From Piscinibacter sp. (GTDB taxonomy: Bacteria > Pseudomonadota > Gammaproteobacteria > Burkholderiales > Burkholderiaceae_C), in the NCBI GenBank assembly GCA_016706565.1, contig JADJJI010000013.1, positions 248,001-312,000 on the forward strand: 64,000 bases of DNA. The letters run 5' to 3'. Below are positions 55,551-64,000 of the stretch, in pieces (within the stretch, counting starts at the first letter, position 1; each line of letters opens with the position of its first letter). Both the position numbers and the translations under genes were made by a program. The notes below the pieces were generated by a model that saw only the letters and a list, made by a program, of their open reading frames with translations, searched no databases and had not been told where the DNA came from.

Positions 55551-56389
55551 CGGCCACCACCGAACCGGCCTGGGTCAAGTGGACGCTGGTCGGCGTGGCG
55601 CTGACCTTCCTCGGCTTCTTCCTGTTCGTGCCGCTGGCGATCGTCTTCGCCGAGGCGCTGAAGAAGGGCTGGGACGTCTACCTCGCCGCCATCGTCGAGC
55701 CCGATGCGCTGTCGGCCATCCAGCTCACGCTGATCGCCGCGGCCATCAGCGTGCCGATGAATCTGGTGTTCGGCATCGCCGCGGCCTGGTGCATCGCCAA
55801 GTTCGAGTTCCGCGGCAAGAACGTGCTGCTCACGCTGATCGACCTGCCGTTCTCGGTGAGCCCGGTGATCGCCGGCCTGATCTACGTGCTGGTGTTCGGG
55901 CTGCAGGGCTGGTTCGGCGAGTGGCTGCGCGACCACGACCTGAAGGTGATCTTCGCCGTGCCCGGCATCGTGCTGGCCACCGTGTTCGTGACCTTCCCCT
56001 TCGTGGCCCGCGAGCTGATCCCGCTGATGCAGGCGCAGGGCACCGAGCAGGAGGAGGCCGCGCGCGTGCTCGGCGCGAACGGCTGGCAGATCTTCCGGCG
56101 CGTCACGCTGCCCAACGTTAAATGGGCGCTGCTGTACGGCGTGATCCTGTGCAACGCGCGGGCGATGGGCGAGTTCGGCGCGGTCAGCGTGGTCTCGGGC
56201 CACATCCGCGGCCAGACCAACACGATGCCGCTGCACATCGAGATCCTCTACAACGAATACCAGTTCGCCGCCGCCTTCGCGGTGGCCTCGCTGCTCGCCC
56301 TGCTGGCACTCGTGACGCTGGTGCTCAAGTACGCGGTGGAGCAGCGCGTGAAGGCGAGCCGGCGCGCGGCCGGCGAACGGAGCGAATGA
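55547..56389 (+). CDS. cysW: Sulfate ABC transporter permease CysW
   Basis: The 280-residue membrane protein has six helices and the permease EAA loop ([17 protein letters not shown]). It is the second permease of the CysTWA sulfate/thiosulfate importer and starts inside the cysT stop codon. It is intact. Confidence 0.94.
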   Translation: MTATTEPAWVKWTLVGVALTFLGFFLFVPLAIVFAEALKKGWDVYLAAIVEPDALSAIQLTLIAAAISVPMNLVFGIAAAWCIAKFEFRGKNVLLTLIDLPFSVSPVIAGLIYVLVFGLQGWFGEWLRDHDLKVIFAVPGIVLATVFVTFPFVARELIPLMQAQGTEQEEAARVLGANGWQIFRRVTLPNVKWALLYGVILCNARAMGEFGAVSVVSGHIRGQTNTMPLHIEILYNEYQFAAAFAVASLLALLALVTLVLKYAVEQRVKASRRAAGERSE

Positions 56390-56392
56390 ACC

Positions 56393-57472
56393 ATGTCTAT
56401 TGAAGTCCGCAACCTCAACAAGCGCTTCGGCCAGACCGTCGTCTGCGACAACCTGAACCTCGACATCCCGGCCGGCGAGCTGGTGGCGCTGCTCGGGCCC
56501 TCGGGCTCGGGCAAGACGACGCTGCTGCGCATCATCGCGGGGCTCGAGGTGCCGGACTCGGGCTCCGTGCTCTTCCACGGCGCCGATGCGACGAACACCG
56601 ATGTGCGCGAGCGCCAGGTGGGTTTCGTGTTCCAGCACTACGCGCTGTTCGCGCACATGACGATCTTCGAGAACGTCGCCTTCGGGCTGCGCGTGCGGCC
56701 CAAGTCGACGCGCCCGCCGGACAAGGAGATCCGCGCCAAGGTCACCGAGCTGCTCGAGCTCGTGCAGCTCGACTGGATCGCCGACCGCTACCCGCACCAG
56801 CTCAGCGGCGGCCAGCGCCAGCGCATCGCGCTCGCGCGCGCGCTGGCCGTCGAGCCGAAGGTGCTGCTGCTCGACGAGCCCTTCGGCGCGCTGGATGCGA
56901 AGGTGCGCAAGGAGCTGCGCCGCTGGCTGCGCCGCCTGCACGACGAGGTGCATGTCACCAGCGTGTTCGTCACCCACGACCAGGAGGAGGCGATGGAAGT
57001 CGCCGACCGCATCGTCGTGATGAACGAGGGCCGCATCGAGCAGCAGGGCACGCCCGACCAGGTCTACGACCACCCGGCGACGCCCTTCGTGCTGCAGTTC
57101 CTCGGCGACGTGAACCTGTTCCACGGCCGCTTCGGCCACGCACCGGGCGAGCCCGGTGCGCGCGAGGGACAGCCGGGCGCCAAGGACGGCGAGGTGAGCT
57201 ATGTGCGGCCGCACGAGCTGCAGATCGTCGAGGCGGCGGAGGAGGGCTCGCTGGCGGTGACGCTGGCGCAGGCGCTCACCGTGGGCCCGAATACGCGGCT
57301 GGAGTTCAAGCGTGGCGACGCGTCGGGCTATGTCGACGTGGAGCTGCCGCGTGCCGAGTACGTGGCGCTGCGCGACCGCCTCGGCCTGAAGCCCGGCTCG
57401 GCCGTGCACCTGCGCCCACGCAAGGTGACGCGCTTCGCCGAGGAGCTGCCCGACCCGGCGGCGATGATCTGA
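56393..57472 (+). CDS. cysA: Sulfate ABC transporter ATP-binding protein CysA
   Basis: The 359-residue ATPase has Walker [10 protein letters not shown], signature LSGGQRQR, Walker [13 protein letters not shown] and a C-terminal TOBE-like regulatory domain (about 240-350). It powers sulfate/thiosulfate import. It is 3 bases after cysW. The linker near 250-265 ([15 protein letters not shown]) is longer and more polar than usual. Confidence 0.95.
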   Translation: MSIEVRNLNKRFGQTVVCDNLNLDIPAGELVALLGPSGSGKTTLLRIIAGLEVPDSGSVLFHGADATNTDVRERQVGFVFQHYALFAHMTIFENVAFGLRVRPKSTRPPDKEIRAKVTELLELVQLDWIADRYPHQLSGGQRQRIALARALAVEPKVLLLDEPFGALDAKVRKELRRWLRRLHDEVHVTSVFVTHDQEEAMEVADRIVVMNEGRIEQQGTPDQVYDHPATPFVLQFLGDVNLFHGRFGHAPGEPGAREGQPGAKDGEVSYVRPHELQIVEAAEEGSLAVTLAQALTVGPNTRLEFKRGDASGYVDVELPRAEYVALRDRLGLKPGSAVHLRPRKVTRFAEELPDPAAMI

Positions 57473-57518
57473 AGCCGAGCTTCCGGCGAGGCCAGGGCCC
57501 GAACGGATGACCTGGGCC

Positions 57519-57539
57519 GCCCCCCTGGGCAAGGGGGGC
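57519..57539 (+). terminator. Strong GC hairpin after cysA, possible terminator or repeat
   Basis: GCCCCCC (57519-57525) and GGGGGGC (57533-57539) pair perfectly around a 7-base loop TGGGCAA, 46 bases after cysA. No T-tract follows. Similar C-run/G-run sequence occurs just upstream of the sulfate-binding-protein gene, so it may be a dispersed intergenic repeat. Confidence 0.45.
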
Positions 57540-57654
57540 ACGAGGAGGGTGCCGCGGTCTTTCCGGCCCAGGGCCGATGCGAGAATGCGCCCGCCCACGC
57601 CCGGCTGCCGGAGGTGCGGCAAACAACAATCATCGGTGGACGAGGGAGGGTTCG

Positions 57655-60204
57655 ATGCGATCGATCGGCGCGGCGCTGTGGGCGCCATTTGTTGCATTGG
57701 CATTGGCTGCCTGCGGCGGCGGCGGGGGCGGGGACGGCGGCAGTTCCGTCCTGAGCTTCACGCCCTCGACGGTCACCGCGAACGTGGCCTCCGGCACATC
57801 GGCCACGGTCACGGTGCGCGCCAGCGCCACCAATCCGTCGCTGTTCTCCGGCCCGCTCTACGTCTACGTCGTCGACAGCGCGCAGGTGCTGCTGCCGAGC
57901 ATCGAACTGGCCCAGGTCGACAGCCGGACGATATCGGCCACGTTGCACACCTCGCCGGCGCTCGCCGCGGGGCGCCATCAAGGCAACTTCCAGATCCAGC
58001 TCTGCAACGACGCGTCCTGCACGAGCCAGATCGCCGGCTCGCCGGTGCCGCTGCCCTATGACCTGACGATCACGCCGGCTCCGCTGCAGGCGGTTGCCGC
58101 CAGCTCGACCTCGGCGACGGTGCACCGTGGCGGCACGCTCGCCAGCCCGGTCTCCGTGTCGGTGAGCGGGCCGTCGCTGGCTTGGACCGCGACCTCGACG
58201 GCCGACTGGCTGCAGATCAATGGTGGCAGCGGCACGGGCCCGGGCGCGTTCAGCGTGAGCTACCTGACGCCGACGCTGGCCGAGGGCAGCTACGCGAGCA
58301 CGGTGACGGTGCGCACCAGCGACGGCCAGACGGTCACGCTGCCGTTCACGCTGGACGTCCTGCCGGCCGGCTTCGCCCTGGATGGCGGCGTGCCGAGCTT
58401 CGCGGCCGTCAACGGCGCGCCGATCGCGTCGCAGACCCTGGGCTTCGCGCTCGACAACGGTGTCGCCTCGGCCTGGACGGCGACGACGTCGGCCGGCTGG
58501 TTGCTGGCCAGCCCGCTGGCTGGCACGACCCCGGCCGTGGTCACGCTGCAGCCCGACCCGAGCCGCGGCCCGCTGGCCAGCGGCGAGCACAGCGCCGACC
58601 TGCTGCTCTCGGCGGCGGGTGTGCCGGACAAGCGCGTGACGACCCGGCTGACGCTGACCCCGCCGACGCTGTCTGCACCCGCGACGGCGCTGACCTTCGG
58701 CGGGCCCAAGGGCCGCGACCTGGCGCCGCAGACCTTGTCGGTGAGCCTGAACACCGGGACGAACAGCTGGCCGTATGTGCTGTCGGCCCTGCCGAGCTGG
58801 CTGTCGACAACCACACCGTCCGGATCGGTCGGCCAGGCCGGCACCACGCTCGCGCTGGCGCCGAATCCGGCCAGCGTCGTGCCGGGTTCGAGCACCGCGG
58901 TTGTCTCGATGAGCGCGACGGTCAACGGCGACACCGTGCAGCTGCCGCTGACGGTGAACCTGAATGCCGACCAGCGCCGCCTGCTCCCGTCCGCGTGGGG
59001 CGTGTCGCTGGCAAGCACGCCCACCGGCACCGTGCTGAGCCGCACGCTGACGATCAGCGACAACTTTGCCGGCACGCTGGCCTGGACGGCGGTGTCGGAT
59101 TCCTCATGGCTCACCGTGACGGCCAGCGGCAGCACGGCAGCCAGTAGCAGCCTCGTGCTCAGCGCCAATCCGGCGTCGCTGCCGGCCGACACGGTGAGCT
59201 ACGCGAACGTGACCGTGAGCAGCGCGACGAGCGGGGTCGAGTCGGCGGTCGTGCGCGTGGCGCTGTGGAAGAGTGCGAGCGGCCTGGCGGTGACCACCAC
59301 GCTGCCGCAGAACTTCAGCCAGATCGTCGCCGACCGGATCCGACCCTACGTCTACGCCCACAACGGGGGCACCTCGATCGACGTGTTCAACGCGTACACC
59401 GCGCAGAAGATCACCACGATCACGGGCGTGGGCTCGGCCCTCGGGCAGATGAGCGTGGCACCGGACGGGCGCCGCCTGTATGCGCTGGACACCGCCGCGC
59501 GCTCGATGGCGGTGGTCGATCTGGCCACCCTGGCGAAGACCGACACCTGGCCGTTGGTCAACGCGGTCGACACGGGCACCGCGGTGCTGGCCATGCGTCC
59601 GAACGGGGTCGAGCTCGTGCTGGTCGGTGATGGCACCGCCTACGTAGGCGGGCGCAGCCTGGGCAGCTCGCAGGTGTCGGGCGTCGGCGGGCCGCTGGTG
59701 GCCACGGCCGACAGCCGCAACGTCTACAACCTGGGCGCGCGCTTCGCCGTCGACTACTCGGCGATGTCCGGCGGCGTGCTGTTCGCCAGCGTGGCCAACG
59801 GACTGGACAGCAACTCCGGGGGCAACGAGAAAGACGTGGCGGTGAGCCCGGACGGCAGCCGCATCTACGCCGCGTCGGGCGGCGGCGTCAACGTTCCGGG
59901 CCGCTACTTCTGCGCGTCGATCGACTCCAGCGGCGCCTTCGTCGGCGCGCTGCCGGGCGGCGATGCCTACCCGAACAACGTCGAGGTCACCGTCGACGGC
60001 CGCGCCATCTGCGGCATTTTCGGTTGGTATGCCGTTGCCGACTTCTGGGTGCATTCGCCGGCCGGCGCGCTGCTGCAGGGCTACAAGGTGGCCGGTTATG
60101 CCCAAGCGCTGAAGGACCGGCAGATGGTCGTGACGCCGGATGGCCTTGTCGTCGTCGCGCTGACCGACGACCCGCTGATCGCGTTCGTGCCGATCGGCCC
60201 CTGA
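57655..60204 (+). CDS. Large lipoprotein with BACON-like repeats and a C-terminal propeller
   Basis: The 849-residue protein has a lipobox ending LALAAC (Cys19) followed by a glycine run. Residues about 35-545 are repeated Ig-like/BACON-like domains of about 90 residues with the recurring tryptophan-containing motif (LAWTATSTADWLQI, AWTATTSAGWLLA, LAWTAVSDSSWLTV). Residues about 550-849 resemble a YVTN/lactonase-type beta-propeller (APDGRRLYALDTAARSMAVVD). A GAGGG ribosome-binding site decides the ATG at 57655. It is probably a surface-attached binding protein; the ligand is unknown. Confidence 0.82.
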   Translation: MRSIGAALWAPFVALALAACGGGGGGDGGSSVLSFTPSTVTANVASGTSATVTVRASATNPSLFSGPLYVYVVDSAQVLLPSIELAQVDSRTISATLHTSPALAAGRHQGNFQIQLCNDASCTSQIAGSPVPLPYDLTITPAPLQAVAASSTSATVHRGGTLASPVSVSVSGPSLAWTATSTADWLQINGGSGTGPGAFSVSYLTPTLAEGSYASTVTVRTSDGQTVTLPFTLDVLPAGFALDGGVPSFAAVNGAPIASQTLGFALDNGVASAWTATTSAGWLLASPLAGTTPAVVTLQPDPSRGPLASGEHSADLLLSAAGVPDKRVTTRLTLTPPTLSAPATALTFGGPKGRDLAPQTLSVSLNTGTNSWPYVLSALPSWLSTTTPSGSVGQAGTTLALAPNPASVVPGSSTAVVSMSATVNGDTVQLPLTVNLNADQRRLLPSAWGVSLASTPTGTVLSRTLTISDNFAGTLAWTAVSDSSWLTVTASGSTAASSSLVLSANPASLPADTVSYANVTVSSATSGVESAVVRVALWKSASGLAVTTTLPQNFSQIVADRIRPYVYAHNGGTSIDVFNAYTAQKITTITGVGSALGQMSVAPDGRRLYALDTAARSMAVVDLATLAKTDTWPLVNAVDTGTAVLAMRPNGVELVLVGDGTAYVGGRSLGSSQVSGVGGPLVATADSRNVYNLGARFAVDYSAMSGGVLFASVANGLDSNSGGNEKDVAVSPDGSRIYAASGGGVNVPGRYFCASIDSSGAFVGALPGGDAYPNNVEVTVDGRAICGIFGWYAVADFWVHSPAGALLQGYKVAGYAQALKDRQMVVTPDGLVVVALTDDPLIAFVPIGP

Positions 60205-60211
60205 ACAGGCT

Positions 60212-61150
60212 CTAGCCTTCGAGCGACTCGCCGGCCAGCACGCGCTGCACCGCGTCGCGCGTCAGCGTCGGCGCGAACGATTCGATGAAGGCGTACACGT
60301 AGCCGCGCAGCCAGGTGCCGCGGCGGACGCCCAAGCGCGTGAGGTTCACTTCGAACAGGTGCCGCGCGTCGAGCGCCCTCAGCGTGCGGTCGCGTTCGGC
60401 ATCGAAGGCGATGGAGGCGACGATGCCCACGCCCATGCCGAGCTCGACGTAGGTCTTGATCACGTCGGCGTCCATCGCGCTGAGCACGATGCTCGGCTTC
60501 AGGCCGGCCTTGGCGAAGGCCTCGTCGATGTGCGTGCGGCCGGTGTAGCCTGTTTCGTAGGTGATGATGGGGTGGCGTGCCAGCTGCTCCAGCGTGACTG
60601 GGCCTTCGACCTTCAACAGCTCGTGGCCGGGCGGCACCACGATGCTGTGCGTCCAGCGGTAGCAGGGCAGGGCGACGAGCTGCTCGTACTGCGCCAGCGC
60701 TTCGGTCGCCACGCCGATGTCGGCTTCGCCGGAAAGCAGCATCGCCGCCACCTGCCGCGGCGAGCCCTGGTGAAGCTCCAGCGTGACCTGCGGGTAGACC
60801 TGGCGAAAGTCACGCACCACCGTGGGAAGCGCATAACGTGCCTGCGAGTGAGTGGCTGCGATCGACAGGCGCCCGGCGTTCTGCGCGGTGAAGTCTTCGC
60901 CGACGCGCCTGAGGTTGTCGGCATCGAGCAGCAGCCGCTCGACGATGGGCAGCACCGCGTTGCCGGGTGGCGTGAGGCCGGTCAGGCGCTTGCCGGCGCG
61001 CACGAAGATCTCGATGCCCAGCTCGTCTTCCAGCTCGCGGATCTGCCGGCTAACGCCAGGCTGCGAGGTGTGCAGCGCCGCAGCCACCTCGGTCAGGTTG
61101 AAGCCCAGGCGGGCGGTTTCGCGGACGGCGCGAAGTTGCTGGAAGTTCAT
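60212..61150 (-). CDS. cysB: CysB-family LysR-type regulator
   Basis: The 312-residue protein has an N-terminal LysR helix-turn-helix (about 16-40; NLTEVAAALHTSQPGVSRQI) and a CysB-type effector domain (AATHSQARYALP, TYETGYTGRTHID). CysB proteins respond to acetylserine or sulfate and control sulfur uptake genes, which fits the cys transporter genes 2.7 kb away. It is convergent with the lipoprotein gene, 7 bases apart. Confidence 0.92.
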   Translation of the reverse strand: MNFQQLRAVRETARLGFNLTEVAAALHTSQPGVSRQIRELEDELGIEIFVRAGKRLTGLTPPGNAVLPIVERLLLDADNLRRVGEDFTAQNAGRLSIAATHSQARYALPTVVRDFRQVYPQVTLELHQGSPRQVAAMLLSGEADIGVATEALAQYEQLVALPCYRWTHSIVVPPGHELLKVEGPVTLEQLARHPIITYETGYTGRTHIDEAFAKAGLKPSIVLSAMDADVIKTYVELGMGVGIVASIAFDAERDRTLRALDARHLFEVNLTRLGVRRGTWLRGYVYAFIESFAPTLTRDAVQRVLAGESLEG

Positions 61151-61268
61151 GGTCGGGTCGCCGAAGGCAATCGGGCATTGTCTGCATGCCCTTGGCGACC
61201 GGCAACGACGCAGAGCTTCTATGCTTTCTCGTCCCAGGCATAAGCCGGGACAGCGGCCACTGCAGGGC

Positions 61269-61691
61269 TCAGAGGCCCGGCTTGACCATCGGCCAGCCGC
61301 GGCGGGCCCATTCGCTCATGCCACCTTCGACGAAGCGCACGTTGGCGTAGCCACGCTCGCGCAGCGCCTTCAGCGTGCGGCTGGAGCGGTTCTGCGTGTT
61401 GCAGATCAGCAGCACGGGCTGCTTCGGGTCGGTGGAGATCTCGGGCAAGCGCTGGCCGAGCTGGCTCATCGGCAGCAGCCGCGCGCCGCGTGCCACGCCG
61501 GTGGCGTGTTCGTTGGGCTCGCGAATGTCGATCATCACGACTCGCCCGGCTTCGAACTCGGCACGCGCTTCGTCCAGGCTCACCGACAAGGCATCGGAAG
61601 CATCCGCAGCCACCAGGCTGCCCAGCAGGCCGAGGGCGGCCAACGACTTGAGCAGGATGCGGCGCGAAAAGGGAGCAGCGGAGCGGGCCAT
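61269..61691 (-). CDS. Exported rhodanese-like protein
   Basis: The 140-residue protein has a Tat-like or Sec signal (SRRILLKSLAALGLLGSLVA) and a single rhodanese domain with active-site Cys in LICNTQNRSS. It probably handles sulfane sulfur in the periplasm. It is 118 bases downstream of cysB on the same strand; the gap shows nothing notable. Confidence 0.87.
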   Translation of the reverse strand: MARSAAPFSRRILLKSLAALGLLGSLVAADASDALSVSLDEARAEFEAGRVVMIDIREPNEHATGVARGARLLPMSQLGQRLPEISTDPKQPVLLICNTQNRSSRTLKALRERGYANVRFVEGGMSEWARRGWPMVKPGL

Positions 61692-61824
61692 GGTGCGGTC
61701 TCGGGAGCGTTGTATCAGTCAGCAATGATATTCGGATCGGGCGGGAAGCTCTTGTCTCAGATCACGCCGGCCTCATCTGCGGAGGTGACACTCTCGCGCT
61801 GCATCGATCCGAAAGGAGCCGGCC

Positions 61825-62142
61825 ATGTCATTGAGCGACGAACTGGGCAAGCTGTCTGAACTTCACCAGCGCGGTGCGCTGACGGACGACGAGTACACCC
61901 GCGCCAAGCAGCGGCTGCTGCACCCTGGCGAGGGATCGCAGGCGCTGCCCGTTCTGGCGGCTGTCAATGCGCTGCGCCGCAGCCGCGAAGACCGCTGGGT
62001 CGCCGGCGTGTGCGGCGGCCTCGCCAAGTCGACCGCCGTGGAGTCCTGGGTGTGGCGGCTGGCCTTCGCGCTGCTGCTGCTGTTCGGTGGCGCCGGGCTG
62101 CTGGTCTACGTGCTGATGTGGATCTTCGTGCCCGCCGAGTGA
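61825..62142 (+). CDS. SHOCT-like/PspC-domain membrane protein
   Basis: The 105-residue protein has a short SHOCT-like helical start (LGKLSELHQRGALTDDEYTRAKQRLL) and a C-terminal PspC domain (WVAGVCGGLAKS) with one long hydrophobic segment (about 78-102). PspC proteins are linked to envelope stress. A GAAAGGAG ribosome-binding site precedes the ATG. Confidence 0.87.
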   Translation: MSLSDELGKLSELHQRGALTDDEYTRAKQRLLHPGEGSQALPVLAAVNALRRSREDRWVAGVCGGLAKSTAVESWVWRLAFALLLLFGGAGLLVYVLMWIFVPAE

Positions 62143-62186
62143 GGCAGGCGGGCCGCTCCAAGCGGCAGTCAGGGACAATCAAAGCG

Positions 62187-62603
62187 ATGAATCCCTTCCA
62201 GACAACTCGCGGGGGCGCCGCACTCTGCGTCTTGCTCGTGGCGGCCGCACTCTGCGGCTGCCAACGGCGCGACGACAACGCAGCGGCTGTTGCGCCGGCC
62301 GAAGCGGCATCTGCGCGCGCAGCAGCCGATCAGGCCGCCGCTGACTCGAAGAAGGCGACTGCCGCCGCGGTGCACGCCGCCGCCAATGCCGTCGACGACA
62401 CCACGATCACCTCGACCGTCCGGTACCACCTGTCGTCCAGCACTGAACTCGGGTTGAAGGAACTCAGTGTGGAGACCCACAACGGTCGCGTGTCGCTGCG
62501 CGGCACGGTGCCCGATGCAGCGTCGCGCGATCTGGCGACGCAAGTGTCCGCCGCCGTCCAGGGCGTGGGCTCGGTGGACAACCGGTTGACTGTGCTGCAC
62601 TAG
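62187..62603 (+). CDS. BON-domain lipoprotein
   Basis: The 138-residue protein has a lipobox near residue 25 (AALCGC), an alanine-rich helical linker and one BON domain (about 70-138; STVRYHLSSSTELGLKELSV and GRVSLRGTVPDA). BON proteins are envelope-associated and often stress-induced. It follows the PspC gene by 44 bases and may share its promoter. Confidence 0.86.
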   Translation: MNPFQTTRGGAALCVLLVAAALCGCQRRDDNAAAVAPAEAASARAAADQAAADSKKATAAAVHAAANAVDDTTITSTVRYHLSSSTELGLKELSVETHNGRVSLRGTVPDAASRDLATQVSAAVQGVGSVDNRLTVLH

Positions 62604-62620
62604 CCTGGCAAAGCCCAGGC
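62603..62620 (+). terminator. Hairpin at the end of the BON gene, possible terminator
   Basis: GCCTGG (62603-62608) and CCAGGC (62615-62620) pair around a 6-base loop, starting at the last base of the stop codon. A second small GGCGC/GCGCC stem follows to 62631. There is no T-tract. Confidence 0.35.
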
Positions 62621-62811
62621 GCATCGGCGCCTGAAGTCCTTCATGACCACCGGTGGCGGAGCGTAGCGGTTGTCGCCGACACTGGCGCCGTGGCCCGAGC
62701 ATGGACGGCGCTGGCGAGCGTGCGCAGCGGACGCCGCGAGCTTCGGCGTAGCGACTGTGCTTCAACCGCAGGTCAGGCCAGCCATCATGATGAAGTGAAA
62801 CAATGGTCGCC

Positions 62812-64000
62812 ATGTCTCGACGATCGATGTTCACGCTGGCCGCTGCGGCGCTGGTTCTTGCCGCCGTGCTTGCGTGGTGGTTCACGCGAGCGCCCGTGGT
62901 TGCGGCGACGGTGGTGCAGCCGGCGCCGCTGGTGCGCACGCTGCTCTTCTCCGCGCGTGTGGCCGCCGCGTCGCGTGTCGAGCTGGGCAGCACGCTCACC
63001 GGCCGCGTGCGCGAGGTGCTGGTGGCCGAAGGCGCCACGGTGCGCCAGGGCGACGTGCTGGTGCGGCTGGAGAGCGAGGAACTGCGTGCCGCGCTCGATC
63101 AGGCCCGCGCCAGCGAGCGGCAGGCCGCGGCGCGCCTGGCCGGGCTGCGCAGCTCGGGCCGCAAGGCCGCGCAGGCCGGCGTGGCGCAGGCCGACTCGGT
63201 GCTGCAAGCTGCGCAGGCCGAGCTGCAGCGCACGCAGGAGCTGGTGGCGCGCGGCTTTCTCAGCGAGGCACGGCTCGATGAAACCCGGCGCGCGGTGGCG
63301 GTGGCGCAGGCGCAGCTCGCCGGCGCCAGCGCGCAGCGCGCCGCCAACGACGAGCAAGGCACCGATGTCACGCAGGCGCAGGCGCAGCTCGCGCTGGCAC
63401 GCTCCGCGGTGTCGGCGGCGCAGGCCCGGCTGGAGCAGGCCGTGCTCACCGCGCCCAGCGATGCGCGCGTGCTGGTGCGGGCTGTCGAGCCGGGGCAGAT
63501 CGTGCAGCCCGGGCGGGCGCTGCTCACCCTGGCGCTGGCCGGTGCGGCGCAGCTCGAGGGCCAGGTCGACGAGCGGTATCTCGAACAGTTGCGCGTCGGC
63601 CAACCGGCCCGCGTGAGCGCCGACGCCTTCCCGAGCCAGCACTTCGAAGCGCGGGTGCTCAGCATCGCGCCCCTGGTCGATGCGCAGCGCGGCGCGGTGG
63701 AGGTGAAGCTGTCGCTGCCGCAGGCGCCGCCGGCCTACCTGCGCGAAGACATGACGCTGTCGGTGCAGGTGGAGACGGGCCGCCGCGAGCGCACGCTGGT
63801 CGTGCCGGTGCAGGCGCTGGCCGGCGATCGCGAGGCGCGCTCTGACGGCACGGCGACGGTGTTCGTCGCCCGCGACGGACGCGTCGAGCCACGCCGGTTG
63901 CGCCTGGGCCTGGCCACGCTGGAGGCGGTCGAGGTGCTCGAAGGCCTGTCGGCCGGCGACATCGTGCTGCTCGGGCCAGCGCCCGCAGCCGGCCGCCGGG
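62812..64000 (+). CDS. Periplasmic adaptor (HlyD/RND membrane-fusion) protein, partial at the window end
   Basis: The frame stays open for at least 396 residues and runs off the window. The protein has an N-terminal anchor (about 7-22), a biotinyl-lipoyl half (SRVELGSTLTGRVREVLVAE), a coiled-coil hairpin (about 95-195), the second lipoyl half (LTAPSDARVLVRAVEPGQ) and a beta-barrel domain. It would link an inner-membrane pump or exporter to an outer-membrane channel; the partner genes lie beyond the window. An ATG at 62803 is also in frame. Confidence 0.88.
   Translation, partial: MSRRSMFTLAAAALVLAAVLAWWFTRAPVVAATVVQPAPLVRTLLFSARVAAASRVELGSTLTGRVREVLVAEGATVRQGDVLVRLESEELRAALDQARASERQAAARLAGLRSSGRKAAQAGVAQADSVLQAAQAELQRTQELVARGFLSEARLDETRRAVAVAQAQLAGASAQRAANDEQGTDVTQAQAQLALARSAVSAAQARLEQAVLTAPSDARVLVRAVEPGQIVQPGRALLTLALAGAAQLEGQVDERYLEQLRVGQPARVSADAFPSQHFEARVLSIAPLVDAQRGAVEVKLSLPQAPPAYLREDMTLSVQVETGRRERTLVVPVQALAGDREARSDGTATVFVARDGRVEPRRLRLGLATLEAVEVLEGLSAGDIVLLGPAPAAGRR

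Overview
The window is a GC-rich chromosomal segment with dense, overlapping operons. It most resembles a facultatively methylotrophic and autotrophic betaproteobacterium of the Burkholderiales (Rubrivivax/Methylibium/Leptothrix-like). That placement is inferred from gene content (lanthanide-type methanol dehydrogenase, red-type RuBisCO operon, Bug-type solute receptor), not from a marker gene. No rRNA, tRNA, CRISPR array, prophage or transposase gene was found.

Region 1 (110-24761) is one large C1-oxidation locus built around xoxF. On the minus strand, xoxF, a cytochrome c (xoxG) and xoxJ are followed by a trypsin-like/TPR protease, two exported proteins of unknown function, two SoxYZ-like carriers, a YVTN propeller, a MxaD-like SRPBCC protein, a metallo-beta-lactamase-fold lipoprotein and a thioredoxin-fold protein. 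On the plus strand, across a 589-bp gap, lie a PQQ-dehydrogenase-associated ABC exporter set (ATPase, propeller, periplasmic protein, permease), a Bug-type receptor, an orphan LuxR response regulator and a TonB-dependent receptor. These are followed by the maturation set mxaR-S-A-C-K-L, in which two MITE-like repeats separate mxaR from mxaS. No mxaF or mxaI is present, so the maturation genes sit with XoxF.

Region 2 (24960-35743) holds two GGDEF-EAL signalling proteins around a lone GspG-like pseudopilin and a protein of unknown function. It also holds a convergent module in which two paralogous two-helix membrane proteins bracket a MoxR-type ATPase and a metallopeptidase-like/VWA protein.

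Region 3 (35790-47103) is a Calvin-cycle locus: divergent cbbR, a perfect inverted repeat in the cbbR-cbbL gap, then cbbL-S-X-Y-E-Z-F-P-T-A. Phosphoglycerate kinase and GAPDH are not in the window. Region 1 would oxidise methanol and Region 3 would fix the resulting CO2, so the layout suits growth on C1 compounds through the Calvin cycle.

Region 4 (47137-64000) is mixed. It contains a chemoreceptor behind three palindromes, small exported proteins, a methyltransferase, a thioredoxin, a gamma-glutamylcyclotransferase, an isochorismatase-like hydrolase and a degenerate CCA-enzyme-like HD protein. A sulfate ABC transporter follows, whose cysT is frameshifted and whose binding protein lacks a normal signal peptide, and then a large BACON-like lipoprotein, a CysB regulator, a rhodanese, PspC and BON proteins, and an RND adaptor cut by the window end.
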